64,000 nucleotides of DNA from Chamaea fasciata (taxonomy: Eukaryota > Chordata > Aves > Passeriformes > Sylviidae). Shown one piece after another: positions 1-42,911 of the stretch. The notes under the pieces were generated by a model. The model was not told where the DNA came from, did no database searches, and saw only the letters and a program-made list of their open reading frames with translations. Each line of letters starts with the position of its first letter. Positions within the stretch are counted from its first letter, which is position 1. The position numbers and the translations under genes were made by a program. The stretch lies in NCBI GenBank assembly GCA_029207755.1, contig JARCOQ010000005.1, positions 61,887,414 through 61,951,413 on the forward strand, written 5' to 3'.

Positions 1-1115
1 CAAACAAGAAAACTGGGGTAGTTCAGCAAAAGCAGTGGTGCTGGGCTCCTGCTCGGAAGAGCAGTGTCACAGCTCAGTGTCTGGCCAGGACAGGTACCTC
101 CAGTTTCTCTGAAAATAACTTCCCTTCATAGCAGCACTTGGGTTAAAGAGCAAATGGACTGTGGTCTGACAGCAGATTTAGTGGGAGACCTAGAGGCAGG
201 ATGTAAACATGCATCAGAAGTAGCTGCATGCTTCAGGAGATTTACTGCAAAGCAACTGGTGGCTGTTGGTCAACATCCCCTACTGTATTTAATAAGCTGC
301 TTTTGCTGTTATAATTTGCACTAGATTTAATAATTTTGTTCATGGTTTCATCTGGACTCATTACCACAGCCACAGCAGTACTTCCCTTAAGGGAAATGGT
401 GATCAGGCTTAGCAGGTATTTCAGATTAATACAAATTGCATTGTGGTGATTCTGTAGTGAAGGGTCACTTAATCTACTTTTTCTCCAAGCAGGGCCATGT
501 TTTCCTAGAGCCAGCAACTTGCTACAAAGCTGTCTGGCATTTCATTTAAAATTAAGTCCATGTTTGCTAGGGAGTGCTATACAAAACCTTGACATTTCCA
601 GCCCCTTACAGTATCCATGTTGAAAAAGCTGTGCTCAAATCTGACTGATCTTAAAAGGAGCTTGAGATGTTTCAAAGGCTCTTTCAGTAATTGAAAAGTT
701 AGATTTTAAGACACTCTATTATAGAAAACTGAATAGAATTCTTGTATTTTTAAAATACCAGTGGAAATAATGGTTGCTTTGGTGAAAACGTCTCTGCTGG
801 GGCCCCAAAGACAAAAGTGCTCAGTTTAGTATATGATGGAGGTGAGGCTGGCAAGCCTAGTTTCCCTCACCATGCTGAAGACAACATGAAAAATGCAAGC
901 AGTTAGCACAAGTGACAACAAAAACAGAGATTTTTACAAAAATGTTTGACTTTTGCTACTCTGAGGGGCATGTTTGTAACAGAAGTAATGGCTTTCATTA
1001 AATACATGCTGTTAGTCTTGATTATATATACTTAAATAATTGTTTGTAAAAATCAAAGAGAGTTCTATGTTAAATTTGTCAATTCCTTTGTTTTTTAACT
1101 CCAAAAAATGACTAG
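1..1115. other. ABTB3 upstream intron (partial)
   Basis: AT-rich intron DNA upstream of the first visible exon. The ORFs in it are short and show no domain. I see no exon, RNA gene or transposon here. Confidence 0.8.
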
Positions 1116-30487
<29,372 letters not shown>

Positions 30488-31714
30488 AGCTGAGGAAGAT
30501 GGTAACCCTCTAATCAAAGCCTGCTGTTGCAGTTGCTCAAACCTGTTGCAGTTGCTTAAATGACTACAAAAAAAGAAAATGTAAAAAATTCTACGTTGCA
30601 TCCAAATAGTTCTGTTTCGGCCAAAGGTGCTGCGCTGGGGCTGTGTCCCCACCTGGATGAGAGAATACAGAAGACAGAGTTCCTCCCTGGTTTTGAGCAA
30701 GCTGGATACCAGAGTGTCCAGTGAAATCCCTTGTACTCACATGCTGAACACGAGCCTGTTCGTGGAGCTTGATGCCAACAAAAGCCAGAACTCACATCAG
30801 TGAACAGCAGAAGTCCCTGCCTGAAGGGTAGTGCTGAATTGACCAATTAATCATTTAAGTCATATTTGTTCCAGTGTTACACAGTTAAGAACTATATCTA
30901 TCCCAGAGTCCATTATCTCATGCATTCAAGAAATGTAAGAACTGTTATTGCTGTCCAGCAAAGATCAATTGTATTAGAGAGTGGGTAAGACTGTTATAGT
31001 TGAGGAAATATACTGGCAGATTTTTAGGGGTGGGAACTTTTTAAACTGTTCATAAAAAATAATGGGGTGGCCTTGTAGTTTAAAACCTATTTCTTAAGCT
31101 TAAAATTTCATTTTCAACAGAGCTGTGTTTGAGAATCTATGTAACATGTTTTGGTTTTTTAAATGGTAAAATGTACATTGTGTAAACACATGTATGATCA
31201 ATTTTTGCTTGTATTCCTTCCTAGGGTGGTATAATCTTGCCCAAGAGGCTATGGTTACACCAAACAGGCACATTACCCAGACTGTCTCTAATACAGTAGT
31301 TGGGGGGGCAGGAGAACTGCATGCTACTCGTGATTTGGGGTTGAAATCAACGACAAACTCAACAAACATGCGTTTGCATGGTAACTGTACCTGTGAAATG
31401 TTACGTTCGTGCTTTGTTTCACCAGGACAAATGCAATGTTACTTCTTGTCAAACTTCATTTGTGAAATTAGCTTATTTTTTTATCTGGTGCGATTGGCTG
31501 CGATATGATACCCCTGGAGCTCCTTCTCAAGATGCTGATTCATGTTTGTTGCAGTGAAGAGGTAATAACAGATCTTTACTTTAGTGATGTGGGGGTATTT
31601 TGCTACTGGCCAGAGATTGTGTCCAAGTTAGACTTTTTAAAATTATAATTAAATATGTACTATAGAATGGTTTCTCACTGTATCCTGAGAATGTATAGGT
31701 AAGCTACGAATGCA

Positions 31715-31739
31715 GGGCTTGGGTGGGGTGGTGGGGGGG
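31715..31739 (+). promoter_or_regulatory. G-quadruplex motif in ABTB3 3' UTR
   Basis: Four G-runs (GGG, GGG, GGGG, then a 7-G run) separated by loops of 3, 1 and 4 bases on the sense strand. The motif meets the usual G3+N1-7 rule and would be present in the mRNA if the UTR call is right. Confidence 0.6.
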
Positions 31740-32531
31740 TTGTGATTTAAATGTCAAAGCTTTGTTTATTTTGTAGCATATTGTTAGCAAGACAAATCTG
31801 CTATGTGCCATAACATTCCAGATGCCCTCTCTCTGAAAACCACAGTAGGAAGCAGGCAAAGATGTTGCCTACTCCATGGCAAAGTGACATTAATATATTT
31901 ATTTTCTAGCGTGCCATTCTGGGAAACTTAAAAGTTTGCATGTTAACCTGTTTCTTTTGTTGAAGCATCAACATCAGGTGCCCCTTCATGTTCCAGCTTT
32001 TGACATGCTCAGAGAACACTGTTTTGGCTTTAGTTATCAGTAAGAAGCTGTTTTATGACTCTGAGGTGTAACTCCTCCTTTGTGCTTGGTCTTCTAAAGC
32101 CTCTACAGTTTCTGCAACAAATAACAAAATATCTAAACTGCCACTAATGTTGCAGGGACACAGCATATCAATTAGATACTGTTTTCTGCATAGTAGATGT
32201 TCACTCAAGATGTTGTCTGGAACTTCTAACTAATGGCTACTTCTGTGTGAATGTTGTGATCATAGAGAAGCAAGACCATGGTTAATACAACAGCAATACA
32301 GGGGTGCTTGTTGTTGCTTGGTGTGCCTTCTCCTCCGTGGAAACCCATCCTTCTATGACAAAAATTACTAGCTAAGAGCAGGCCTCACCCTGCAGCCTCA
32401 TGGTTTAAAATAGCAAAATTTTTCAAAGAACAATCATTATATTAAATGGGAGGGAAACACTGGTAACTCCATGTTAGTCCTTCCTCTGAGTTGAGAGTAT
32501 CTGTGGTAAAGTTCACTGTGTTTCGTTCAGC

Positions 32532-32537
32532 AATAAA
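32532..32537 (+). terminator. Candidate proximal poly(A) signal of ABTB3
   Basis: Canonical AATAAA about 2.04 kb after the stop codon, with a GU-rich element within about 30 bases downstream. This is a plausible main cleavage site. Isolated hexamers occur often by chance in AT-rich DNA. Confidence 0.45.
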
Positions 32538-35217
32538 GGACTTAATGGGGCCTTTGGTGGCTGTACCTGGGGTGGTCACCGTGTTTTGGCACCCTGAGCT
32601 GTTACAGGAAGGGACTGGAGCTAAGGATTTATACAGGAATAACTTTTGTCCTTGGAAATACTGGTAATCGAAATACCAGTAATACATCACAGATGTATAG
32701 CTGAAGGAAACCTTAAGAAAAAAGTCATAACTTTCAATATTTTTTGACCAGTGGTCCCCAGGACTTTTGCCCGCAGAAGAGCCAGCCTGTGTAAACTTGG
32801 CATTAATTTCTCCTGGAAGCAGCCAGCAAACCTTTGTGTATCCACAAACCAGAGTTTGGAAATGGTGATTTTAGTCTGCCTCTCCTGATATGAGACTAGG
32901 TGAGGTCCAGCTGAACCATGCCAGACAATGTGCAGCTTGCAGACTCTTTAAAATCTATTCACAGGGATCCATGATCTTCACCACTCTCATAATCAGAAGG
33001 TTTTCCTAAGAGACTTCAGAATTTCTTCATTGCAAATCGAGCCACGTTTCCTTCAAGTCCTGATTGATGGGGAAAACAGATGATCTTACAAGATCTTTTT
33101 AGAAAGTTATTCTGCGTATGATAGGAATTATCCGCCTTGCCTCACTAGTATAGTCTTTCCTAGTTCCTTTGCTAGTGTTTTCTAGATCTCTGATTTTTGC
33201 TGTCATTCCCCTCATGGCTTCCTGTTTCCTCAAATTTCCGTACTTCAGCAGGAGTTTTATACATTAACAAGCAAAGCAGAAAAACTGTTGCTGTGGTTTA
33301 TGTAGAGCATATCAGAAAATATATCTCCAGATATTTTTTGCAAGAACATCACATGGCTGACTTTGATCTAGTCTATCTTATAATTCCTGAAGGATTCACT
33401 GCTGCCTTCCCAGGAGTTCCATCTTTATTCGTGCATTTGTTTACTACACCTTTCAAAGTATAACACTTTCAATTTCTTTTTATTAAATTTGTTCTGCTCT
33501 AATCAGGGCAATTTCCCCACTTCATCAAGATCAATTGCAATTCTGATCGTGTCTTCTAGCCTGTTTCATAATCACCAACCTTTATTATATGTGGCTTCAT
33601 GCATGGATTCTTCATTCCATTAATCTGGGGCTGGGGGGAAGGGCTCTTGTCAATTTAATCTAAAAAGCAATGTGAGTTTCAGTGGGTGCCCATGAATACC
33701 ATCCTATCAGATAAGGCTCTTTCCAACAGAGCATTTTATTAGCATTTTTTTGAGACATGGTGTTATCATCTTAGAAAATAAAAAGCTTTCTCTTCCTTTA
33801 GTCTTTGTATGAGCTGCAATAATTTTCACATTTTGAGGCCAAATATTGCCTCCAGTGTTGGTAAAATGGAAAAAAAAAATACAACATCCTTAGAAAAACT
33901 TAGGATTTTCTTTTTTAATCAGAATTTTCCAGTCTGTAAGGAGTGAAGGTGCCTTTCCATCTGTCATTGTTATACTAATCCACTGCTGTAATATTTGAAG
34001 ACTTACAGACATCCTGTCCCTGCCTCATGGCAGATCTTTCCTTATATTCCTACACGATCCTCCCTTAGTTTCCAGAATTTCCTCACATTCCCACTTTGCT
34101 TCATGTGCTGCCTGCCAGTTTCCACACTTCCCAGTTGTTTTTTTTTTACTCTAGAGCCCTGCTCGATTCTTTCCCAAGCCCAGAAGTGGTATCTGTGTTG
34201 TCCTGAATAGTTGATTTTCCAATAATCTCCAATAATAGGCTCAAGAGCTGAGAAGAGAAATGGATGGGGAATGTAGGAGGTCAAAGGTTTTGGACATCAC
34301 AGAGGAAGGCTGGCATTCTTTTCATTTCAAATTTCAGCACTGTCTACTTGTTTCTCTGATTTCTCCCTGATCTGTTCCTCAGGCCTGCTGTCCTCTGAAC
34401 ACAGCTGGTGGCCAGATGCTCTCTGTTCTGGAACAGGGCCAGCTTTCTAATGGTTAAGACCATTTTTTCCCCAGCTAAAACTTCTGCTTGCTTGGTTTCG
34501 GCTCCGGAGTAGATTTGTGCAAATGTCTATTAAAGACAGAGGAAACATCTTTAAAAAGGTGTGAAGGTTTAGTAGCCAGGCTCCTACTGGCACTAATGAG
34601 AGCTGCTTGCTGAATCCTCCACATGCTGCTTTGGACACTGAGCCTTTTTCCACTGAATATCCATTGGCTTCGTACCAAACGTTGCACAAGTCCTGGATGG
34701 GCTGTAGTGTGTGATGTGCTGGGGGCTTTCATAAAGTCTAGTTTTTTTCAAAGCATAGCAACATGTGCTGCTCTTTAAAGGGTAGAAATAAGAAGGGAAG
34801 TTTGCACTGAAATAAAAATGCTCTGAGGTGGTGCAGTTATAAAAAGGAAAGGCTGTCTCTTCTTCCTAGCTGTACCTGCCTAAAATCAGAGGAGGCTTCT
34901 GTTACGGTGTGGAATGCCGCCAGGTCTGTGCGGACTCAGGCATGCAGGACCCTGTTTAAATGGGTGTTTTTTAAGTTAACACATTCACATACTCAAGGCA
35001 AGGATTAGGCCATCCTAGAAAAAGCAGCCATTCCTAGTGCACCCATCTGTGGGTTAAATCCTGGGAGAAGCTGGGAACCTACAGAACTAGTTGAAGTCAG
35101 TTGCACATATTCAGGGTCCCTCAGGAAGCTGGCTCTGTCTTAAAAATACTGCTGAAAGATGACAGCCTGAAACCTGCATTCACTAAAGTTGCCTCTGAAG
35201 CCACTGGGGAGGTTTTG

Positions 35218-35246
35218 GTTGTTGTTGTTGTTGTTGTTGTTGTTGT
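35218..35246 (+). repeat. (GTT)n microsatellite in a G/T-rich tract
   Basis: About 9.7 perfect GTT units. They run into an almost purely G/T region (to about 35361) with TTGTTG, TTTG and GTGTGTG pieces. Probably length-polymorphic. Confidence 0.9.
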
Positions 35247-38200
35247 GGGGGGAGGGGTTACTTTATTTTTCTTTTGTTGTTGTTGGGTTTGGTTGTTTGT
35301 TTGGGTTTTGTTGGTTTTTGTTGTTGTGTGTGTTTATTTTGTGTTTGTTTGTTTGTTGCAGTTTTTTTGGTGAATGAGACTTACCTAAAGCCAAAGACTT
35401 TAAGTTAGTTCGTTTGTCTGACAAAGTGTCTTTCATGTGAGGCTCTGCAAGTGCTTCACAGAAATGAAGGGCCTGATGTTGCTTTCATCCTCTGGCACAG
35501 AGATGTTGCGATTTATAAGAATTGAAAAAGCTGCCTAGGATTTTCCTAAAACTTAATAAACTAGTTTGCAGGAAGTTACCCTTGAAAGAGCCCTCAGATA
35601 ATATCTGAAACCCCATAGATGAGAACATTACTAATTTTAGATGTCAACCTATAAGTAAAGAAACTTGCAGCACTACCATACACTTATAGCAAAATTACTA
35701 TTTTTTTAACTTGTTATTTATTTTGAGGTAAGGCCTGTTCTCTCCAGTGAGTGAGAACAGCGGATGCCCACTCCGACCAGATTATCACTTTTCAGTACTA
35801 TTGCACCTGACCTGCTATTTGTAACTGGCCTTCAAGTGCAAAAAACAGCTAAGCCAAGTCTTCAGCTGTGGCTCATGCTCCATGACTTCAGTGAGACCAC
35901 TGCTGAGAATATTGTACGTGTGGTGCCCAAAGTGGAAAATCTGGAAACCTGCAGAAAAACTAATGGGAATTTGTTGGCTGCCTTCAGTGAGCCTTTGAGC
36001 TGGGGAAGCAAGCTTAGTGTGGGTAGGAGGCGGGCATTCAGTTTCTTTTTGTTGCCATTAAGCTGTCATTCCTTCAGCTCTGTCCAAGGCTTCTTGCATG
36101 GAACAGCCATGAATGGCCTAGAGTGTGTTTGTCCTGCATGCCTGCACAGGACTTAAAATGTGATATCTCACCACCTCAAAGTCAAGAGTCTCATTAGACA
36201 ATGGGTTTTGTGCTTTGCTTGGACTGCTTGTCAGCTAAAACACACAGGAGACATGGCAGCAACTTACAAGAGAGGTTGTGTTGGCTGGATAGGTTAAATT
36301 CTACAAAAATTCTTGTGCTTTGCATGTTTAGTTGGCTAAATCTGTCCACTTGATTGTACCAGAACAACAACTTCGTTGTTTCTTTTCCTTTGGAGAGGCA
36401 TTTTTCACCTTTCTTTGGGCTGACAGTTTTGATCTTTCACCCTGTAGAGGTGGTGACAGTGTGTGAATGGGCCTGCTTAGCTTAGGCACAGCTTTCTGTA
36501 CATGCTGGATGGCACACTAATGAAGAGGTCTTAATAAGGGAAGAGGATTTCATGCAAGAACTGTAATGTATAACCTCAGATCTTTGCCTCTGATTCCAGA
36601 GGTGTAGTGTTCACTGTTGCCTAATTCATTTGTTCCCCAACTCAGAGTTTCCATGAAATCAAAGGGAAGGGGAGAGCAGGAAGAGGGGAAGCAGCCCCAT
36701 CTCCCACCACTTGCTTGGCATTCCCAGCCAGCCCAGCTGGCTCCAGTCTCTTCAGTGCGCACACAGAGGGTTTGCTTGGTCCGAGATACAGCCAGAAGTG
36801 CTCAGATAAAGCCACGAAGTTGAAGCAACTGGTGGCACTTTCTTGTCCTTACAAATATCTCCTTTGCTGCTGCTGGTTAGCTTCGGTGTTTCCACTCCCC
36901 ATCATCTCTGCTGCTGTGTTATCATTAAAACTTCCATTATTTGGCTTTTCCCAGCACAGTGAGAGGCAATCTTGTTTCTTACTGCCTTTTTAAAGCAAAC
37001 AAAGACAGGGAAAAAGCTTTGCTGAAATATCCAATTGAAAATCTTTTATGGTTTACAATAGGCCACAAAGGAAAAGGGAGATGCTCAGAAACAAAAAAAG
37101 AGACTGCCACTTTAGGAAAATCCAGTGTGTTAGGAGGTAATTCTAATTAATTAAGGTCAAAACCTTACTCTGACAGAGACAGATTAACATGTTTCAAAAC
37201 ATCTGGACTTGTTAAAGCTACAGGTTCAAGGGAGTCCAGCCTTACCCTCTCCCCTTCCCAGCAGTGGATAAATTGAATATCCGGTAGCTTACTGCATGAG
37301 AGACTTTCAGATGAGCCTTTCCAAAGTCAGGTTCTCTCTGTTCTGCATAGCTTTTGAAGAGCTCACAGCACATCTGCAAGCTGGGATTTGCCCCTCAGCA
37401 CAGTCAAAAGCCCCCTGTGCCCCAGTGGTGGTTGTGCCTTACTGGGTCAGAAAGCAGGAAAGAGCACAGGAAGCCTCTGGAGCCTCATCAGAGTGAAAGC
37501 TGCTTCCCCAGCATCCAAGCAGTCTCTTGGTCAAATACCCTGCTTAACCCAGTCAGTTCAATACCTTGGGAACTGAGTTTTGCCTTGCAATTATTAAGCC
37601 AATGACTAATTGTGCCATTTGGGGATGCAGTAAAATGTGCAGTCTTACTTCAGTCGTGAGTTATGTTTATCCATTGAAGAATACATGGACTATAGGAATG
37701 TATCTCAAAGCTTTTTGACCTCGTGTTCCTGGCTGAATTCCAATTCATACTAGAAAAACTTGACCCATTTAAGTCCCATCAGTGCATTTTGACCAGAAGA
37801 TTGCTTCTTGTCCCTGTTTCTCTGGAGCCTGGCAGTTGTTGTGCAGCCGTATCTGTTGTGCCAGTGGGGAACAGAGGTTCCCTGAGCATTATGCAGACAC
37901 CAAATAAGTAAATCTCACACTCTGCAGTGTAGGACATTCCTCCTACTGATCTCTTCAGCACTATGGGGAAGGTTGGATAATGGATCTCTGCTGTTTACAG
38001 CCCCAAGTTAGGATCAGTGCTCTTTGTCCCCACTCTCTCTTGGCTGTGCCATCTACCACAGAGAGGAGAGAAAAGAAAAACCCACAGGAAATAACACATT
38101 CTCTGCCCTCCCCATCCCCAGTAACAGGTGGACTGCTAGAGCATCCTTCAGTCCCACTCCCGAAAGCTTCTTGTAATGCTATTTGTACATTAGTTATCCT

Positions 38201-39710
38201 CAGAGCAGGCTTTCCATTAGGTTAAAGTCTGGAAAGTGTCTTAAGTCATTCAGGGCAGAAGTGAGATTGTAAAACATTGAATTCCAATCATCCACGCTGA
38301 GAATTTTCTGTTTCTTTGTGGGTTTTGGTGTTGTGTTGGTTGGCCGGTTTGGGGGCGATTTGGGGGGTTCTTTTTGCTTGGTTTGGTTTGGTTATTTTTT
38401 CATTGGGAAGAAAAGATGAAGCATGTGCAACGCTTTGGATTTTGTGTCTATAGTTATCATTGTGTGTATGTTCAAGAGAGAGAGATGGACAGTAAATAGA
38501 TCTACGGGATATGTTATGAGGCGTGAAATCATGTTTGTAATGAGATTTCTTGTTAATGGCAGTCAGCCTTCCTTGACGCTAAGCATTAATGCAATATCCA
38601 TTAGTGCAGCTAAACCTCCCTCTGCTCCACTTTTCCAAATGGGTTTCACTTTGTACCTAGTTTAGCATTTATAAATATTTGATACAGGGTTCAAGAAGTA
38701 ATTTACATGTTAAAAATAAATGAATGTTCTATGAAAAAATACAAGTTAAGATTCTACTACAACATCATTCACAAACCAAAACATGAAAGTGTGATGAGAT
38801 TTGCTCCATTAAAATGGCTGGAAGCCCTTTCATTGATTTCTCTAGTCTGTGGATTAGGTCTGTTTTCCATCTCTTTCATGCAGTGTCACCTTTGAAGTCT
38901 TTGCAGGCCAAATGCATATATGTAATTAGAAAGCACAATCTCAGTTTTAAATGGAGAATGATCCACTTCTGAAGGGCTGGGTTTGTGTCTTTATCACTGA
39001 AAGCAACACCTAAATTAGGAAATCCCAGTGTGAGCATCCTGAAAAGACAGAAGAGCTAGCACTGTCTGTGGGACAGCTCTTTCCTTCCTTTCTCCCTCTT
39101 CACTTCCACTCCCACCTGTCTCTGAGATGTCATGGAACTGAAAGCTAGGAAAGAAAAGTGACAACAAGAGGAAAGGATGTGCCAGAAATAAGATGTGCAG
39201 AATCATTGTGCTGATCTTGATTTTTTGCAGATTTTGGGCAGACTCCTAATTTGTGTAATAGAAACCCAGGAATGGTTATGATTGTTTTGCATTTGTTATG
39301 GTTGTTATGAATTTGGGTTTGCGGGTTTTTTTCTAGTAAAGTGGTTTTGTTTGCTGCCATCTTTTGTTGGGGTTTTATGTGAAGGTTTCATTTCACTTTT
39401 TATTGAGAAGGAAATGAAAGATCACATAACCCAACAGCCATCATCAGTAAACACAGAGATCCTGTCCTCCACCCCACAGATGTGGCTTAAATACTGTTTT
39501 GTGGCTTCACAGGCATGGTTGAGGTCATCTATAATTAACAACACAGGTGAAACTTTCTTCCCCTTTGCTTACCCATTTATGGTGGATAAAAACAAAATAA
39601 CAGAGTATGGACAATAGGATGGCAGATATTTTTCAGTGGAGAAAGAAGATATCTAAGAAATACAAATGTTTCTGGGACCAAATATTTTTTCTTAAAAGGA
39701 CAGATAGGCA

Positions 39711-39737
39711 TATAGCTATAGCTATATAGCTATAGCT
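39711..39737. repeat. TATAGC short repeat with dyad symmetry
   Basis: Repeated tatagctatagctata units followed by a mirror of the same, so the tract can form a hairpin or cruciform. No gene lies near it. Confidence 0.7.
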
Positions 39738-41971
39738 CATTCAAAGATGCCATTCTCTTGAGTGGGTTTTGCTTTTGAAAATTGCCTGGTTTGTGCTGTT
39801 AATGATCCAGCACAAGCCCTTCCACTGGAGAGACTGAGGACACTCAGAACCAAGGTAGAGGGAAATGTATGAAAATAGAGGAGCTCAGCTATAATTTGAG
39901 GTGGCAGCTTTGTTTGCTTTTGTCCACTGTGTCCACAACTCGAACATTATTTTAAAGGGTGTGTTTGTATTTAATTTCTTTTGAATCCTTTTTTTAATTG
40001 CTGCAGCGCTCTCACAGCATCTTCTCCAAGTGCACCTTAGGTCATCTTAAACCCCATTTAATGTCTGTCTGATGCTGATCCTTTTAAAATCTCCAATGAG
40101 ATTAGGATTCATTTGTCATTGCAAGATGTCATTTTGTTAAGGCTGTATAAAGGCACTGCAGCATGTGAGACCAGCAAGTTGATTTTTATTATTGCATTAC
40201 TCTGAAAAAGAAAAAAACCTAATGAGATCTTTGTTTCTAGTGTGAAATGCTCCCCTTAGCTAGAGAGGACACGTGCAAAGCCTCTGCTGTGAATGCCTTG
40301 ATATAATCAGGTTACAAAATGGAGGGAAATAGTATTACAGAAAGATTTTTGTGAAATGTAACTCCAGTGGAGCAGAACATGCACTTGCTAAAGACTGCTC
40401 TCTTGCTCTCTCTCCTGAAGTCAGGGGGAATTTTTAATGGGAGTTACTGCAAGGCTGTATGGTTTTTTAATGCAGTAGCAGATGTAATTTCCCATCCAGT
40501 CATCTGCACAGTTGTGGTTGGTACACCATAAAGGCTGAAGGCCAAATCCTGCTGTCATTGCACACAGCCCCTCTGCTTCAGCTGGGATCATAAACATGTA
40601 CTGATGTTACTTGAGTTTTTCTGAAGAGAAATGGGAGAGGGCAGGCTTTCCTTCTGCTCCTTGATCACAGCCTTTGTGTTCCCAATGACTTTTATTAGAA
40701 GCATCATATATTTACATGCTGCAGAATGAGGCCTGCATGGGATGGGAAAGATTTTTATTAATTTAGACCTGCCTAAGAAAACAACAGTTCTAATTTTAGA
40801 GAAGATGCATTCCATACCCATCTGTTTAGTGCATCAGTCTGGTGTTTACTGTTTAGTAAATTGCATTTGGGTTTTTTTTTTTCTTTAATTTCTTTTGAGG
40901 GCTTCGCCTGTCATCAGCCAGTGTAAAATAGCACCAAGGACTTCCAGACATACCCATAGGGCCAAACTGTGCCAGCTTCACACACCACAGTCCCAGTAAA
41001 AGTGAGGAAAGCTGGACCGGGCACATGAAGTGTAACTCCCCTGACATCCAGTTACATGTCCTGCCTCATTTCATAGAGATGAATGACATCCTGGAAAAAA
41101 AAACACAAAACATTTGGTGCCATTTCATCTGAGTTTAAAATGTATTGAAATCAAGGAAATTATATTAGACGTGGCTGTAGTCTATCAAATCCAGCCCTGT
41201 GCATAGGCAGAACTCCAAGGGAAAGTATCAGGAGTTTCCATTAGTTTCAGGAGTTTGCAAAAGGAAGCCTACATAATGAGCTTGACAAAATGTCAACTTT
41301 GTTTAAACACTCCTGGTGGGTCTGTTTAAAGGTTTTTTAAGAAATCTTCATTGGAACACACCAGAGAATAATAAACTTGCACCTTGATAGAAAAGCTTTA
41401 TTTGTATATACTCTATGTAAATTTTAAACCAGAGGATACATGTCATTCCTTGTACATATCTGACTAGAATGGTGGCAGTGCTGTGCACTGCTCTTTAGGG
41501 GATCCAGCTTCTCAGTCCTGGATTTCCAGCTGTAAAGGCTGCAGGAGACTGCTTGGGACCAGCTAAAACATTGGACGGATAGATGCTCGCCACTCACTGC
41601 TTAGAAATGCAGGAGCAGGATTTGGAACAGATGTTGGCTATGGAGAAGATTGCTTGCCTCTACTCCTGGCTGAAGGACAAGTGCCTCCTTCGCTGTCGTC
41701 TCCAACAGAAGCGGTTTATGGTCAGAGTGTGAGAACCTTCAGAACCCTGTTTGGTCTTTCAAAGGGGTCTGAGATTCAGGTATCACATGGGAAGGTCCCT
41801 GAAGAAGCAGTGTGTACATACATCTACCTACCTGTCTGTCTGTTATCTAATACCCCACTGTTTCTGTATTGAATGGTCTCAGTAACCTGTAAACAAGTGA
41901 TTGCTCCTGTTGTGCTACTGCTTTGAAATTCTTTGCATGCACTCTGGCATTTAATTCTTTAAGAAAAGAAA

Positions 41972-42009
41972 TTATACATATTATATATACATACATATAT
42001 ATATATATA
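41972..42009. repeat. AT-dinucleotide microsatellite
   Basis: Tract of TA/CATA units ending in about nine AT repeats. Confidence 0.85.
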
Positions 42010-42905
42010 GTAGCTTGCAAAATTTTCACGTTGAAGAGCCATGTTTTGTGCAAATTGTACATTTATGTTGTGAGCAATATCGCAAGACGAACTTTTATTA
42101 GTTGTTGGTAGTAGATTTATCACGTTGTTTTTCAGTGTATGTACGTATGCCCAAGCTTTCAACCTCAGGCATTAGATCAGCTACTGAAGAAGTTTTTTTC
42201 TGTGCAGTAGAAATAGCACAGGCTTTCAGTAAATAGGCAGGTGTGCAAGTCCCATTCTGTTTAATGCAAGTTGCAAGGCTGATTCTTCATGCAGGTTGTC
42301 AGGCAAATACTCTCGTGTCATCTAGAACAGAACTCAAACCCCAACATTGCAAAACAAAGTGCTTGACTCCTACTGCCCTCTGTCTCTGCAGGTGCTCCAA
42401 TATAAACACAAGGAGGACTTACGGAACTCGCAGTTCCCTGCCAGATAGCCAATGTTATATTTTCAAATGTTCATGCTACATAGTTTTCAATGTAGGGACT
42501 AGATAAAAGTGTAATACCAGTAGGGCTTTAGAAAAGCTACAGTGTTTGGAGCTTGACCTTGAAACTTCTACCTGATTCCTGAACATCATTGGTGGCTTTG
42601 TTTGCTCAATGTTTACCTCTGAGAAATGTATGCTATTGATTTAAATGTTTAATATATTGACTGCCTTTTTTTGTATATTTGTTATCATAAAGGTTTGGTT
42701 TAAATGCTAACAATTGTGGTCTATTTTCAGACTTGAAATACTTACGGTTCTGTATTTGGAAGGCAAAGTTATTAATGAATATAGCCATTTGGTATTTTAT
42801 TCCTGTTTTATACAGCTGCCCCCATAGGTTATTACCAGATAGCAATGAATATTGCTGAACAGCAGGTGGAACTCCTTTGAGTGTATTTATGAGCCATCTC
42901 TGTTC

Positions 42906-42911
42906 AATAAA
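42906..42911 (+). terminator. Candidate distal poly(A) signal
   Basis: AATAAA in the context ttcaataaaaattccattg, followed within 40 bases by a T/GT-rich stretch (gctgtgagtgtttttgttgt). This is the best-looking poly(A) context between the two genes. It could end an extended ABTB3 transcript or an unknown transcript. Confidence 0.5.

Larger units (their letters stand above)
30488..32560 (+). other. ABTB3: ABTB3 proximal 3' UTR (predicted)
   Basis: Sequence after the TAA to the first credible poly(A) site. An AATAAA at 32532-32537 is followed by a GU-rich stretch (ggtggctgtacctggggtgg). ATTAAA also occurs near 31650 and 32441. A G-quadruplex motif lies at 31715-31739. The end is inferred from signal positions only; no transcript evidence is available. 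Confidence 0.5.
32561..42905. other. Intergenic DNA or extended ABTB3 3' UTR
   Basis: About 10 kb with no gene I can support. It holds a G/T-rich tract with a GTT repeat (35218-35246), a TATAGC palindromic tract (39711-39737), an AT dinucleotide tract (41972-42009), a Pumilio-type TGTATATA at about 41403 and a further AATAAA near 41368. ORFs such as 35764-36156 (+, 130 codons) show no family features. Confidence 0.6.

Noticed and set aside
32442..32690. 82-codon minus-strand open frame
   Set aside because: It overlaps the predicted ABTB3 3' UTR end in antisense and shows no domain or splice context.
35764..36156. 130-codon plus-strand open frame between the genes
   Set aside because: No recognisable motif, splice context or promoter. 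Treated as intergenic or extended 3' UTR.
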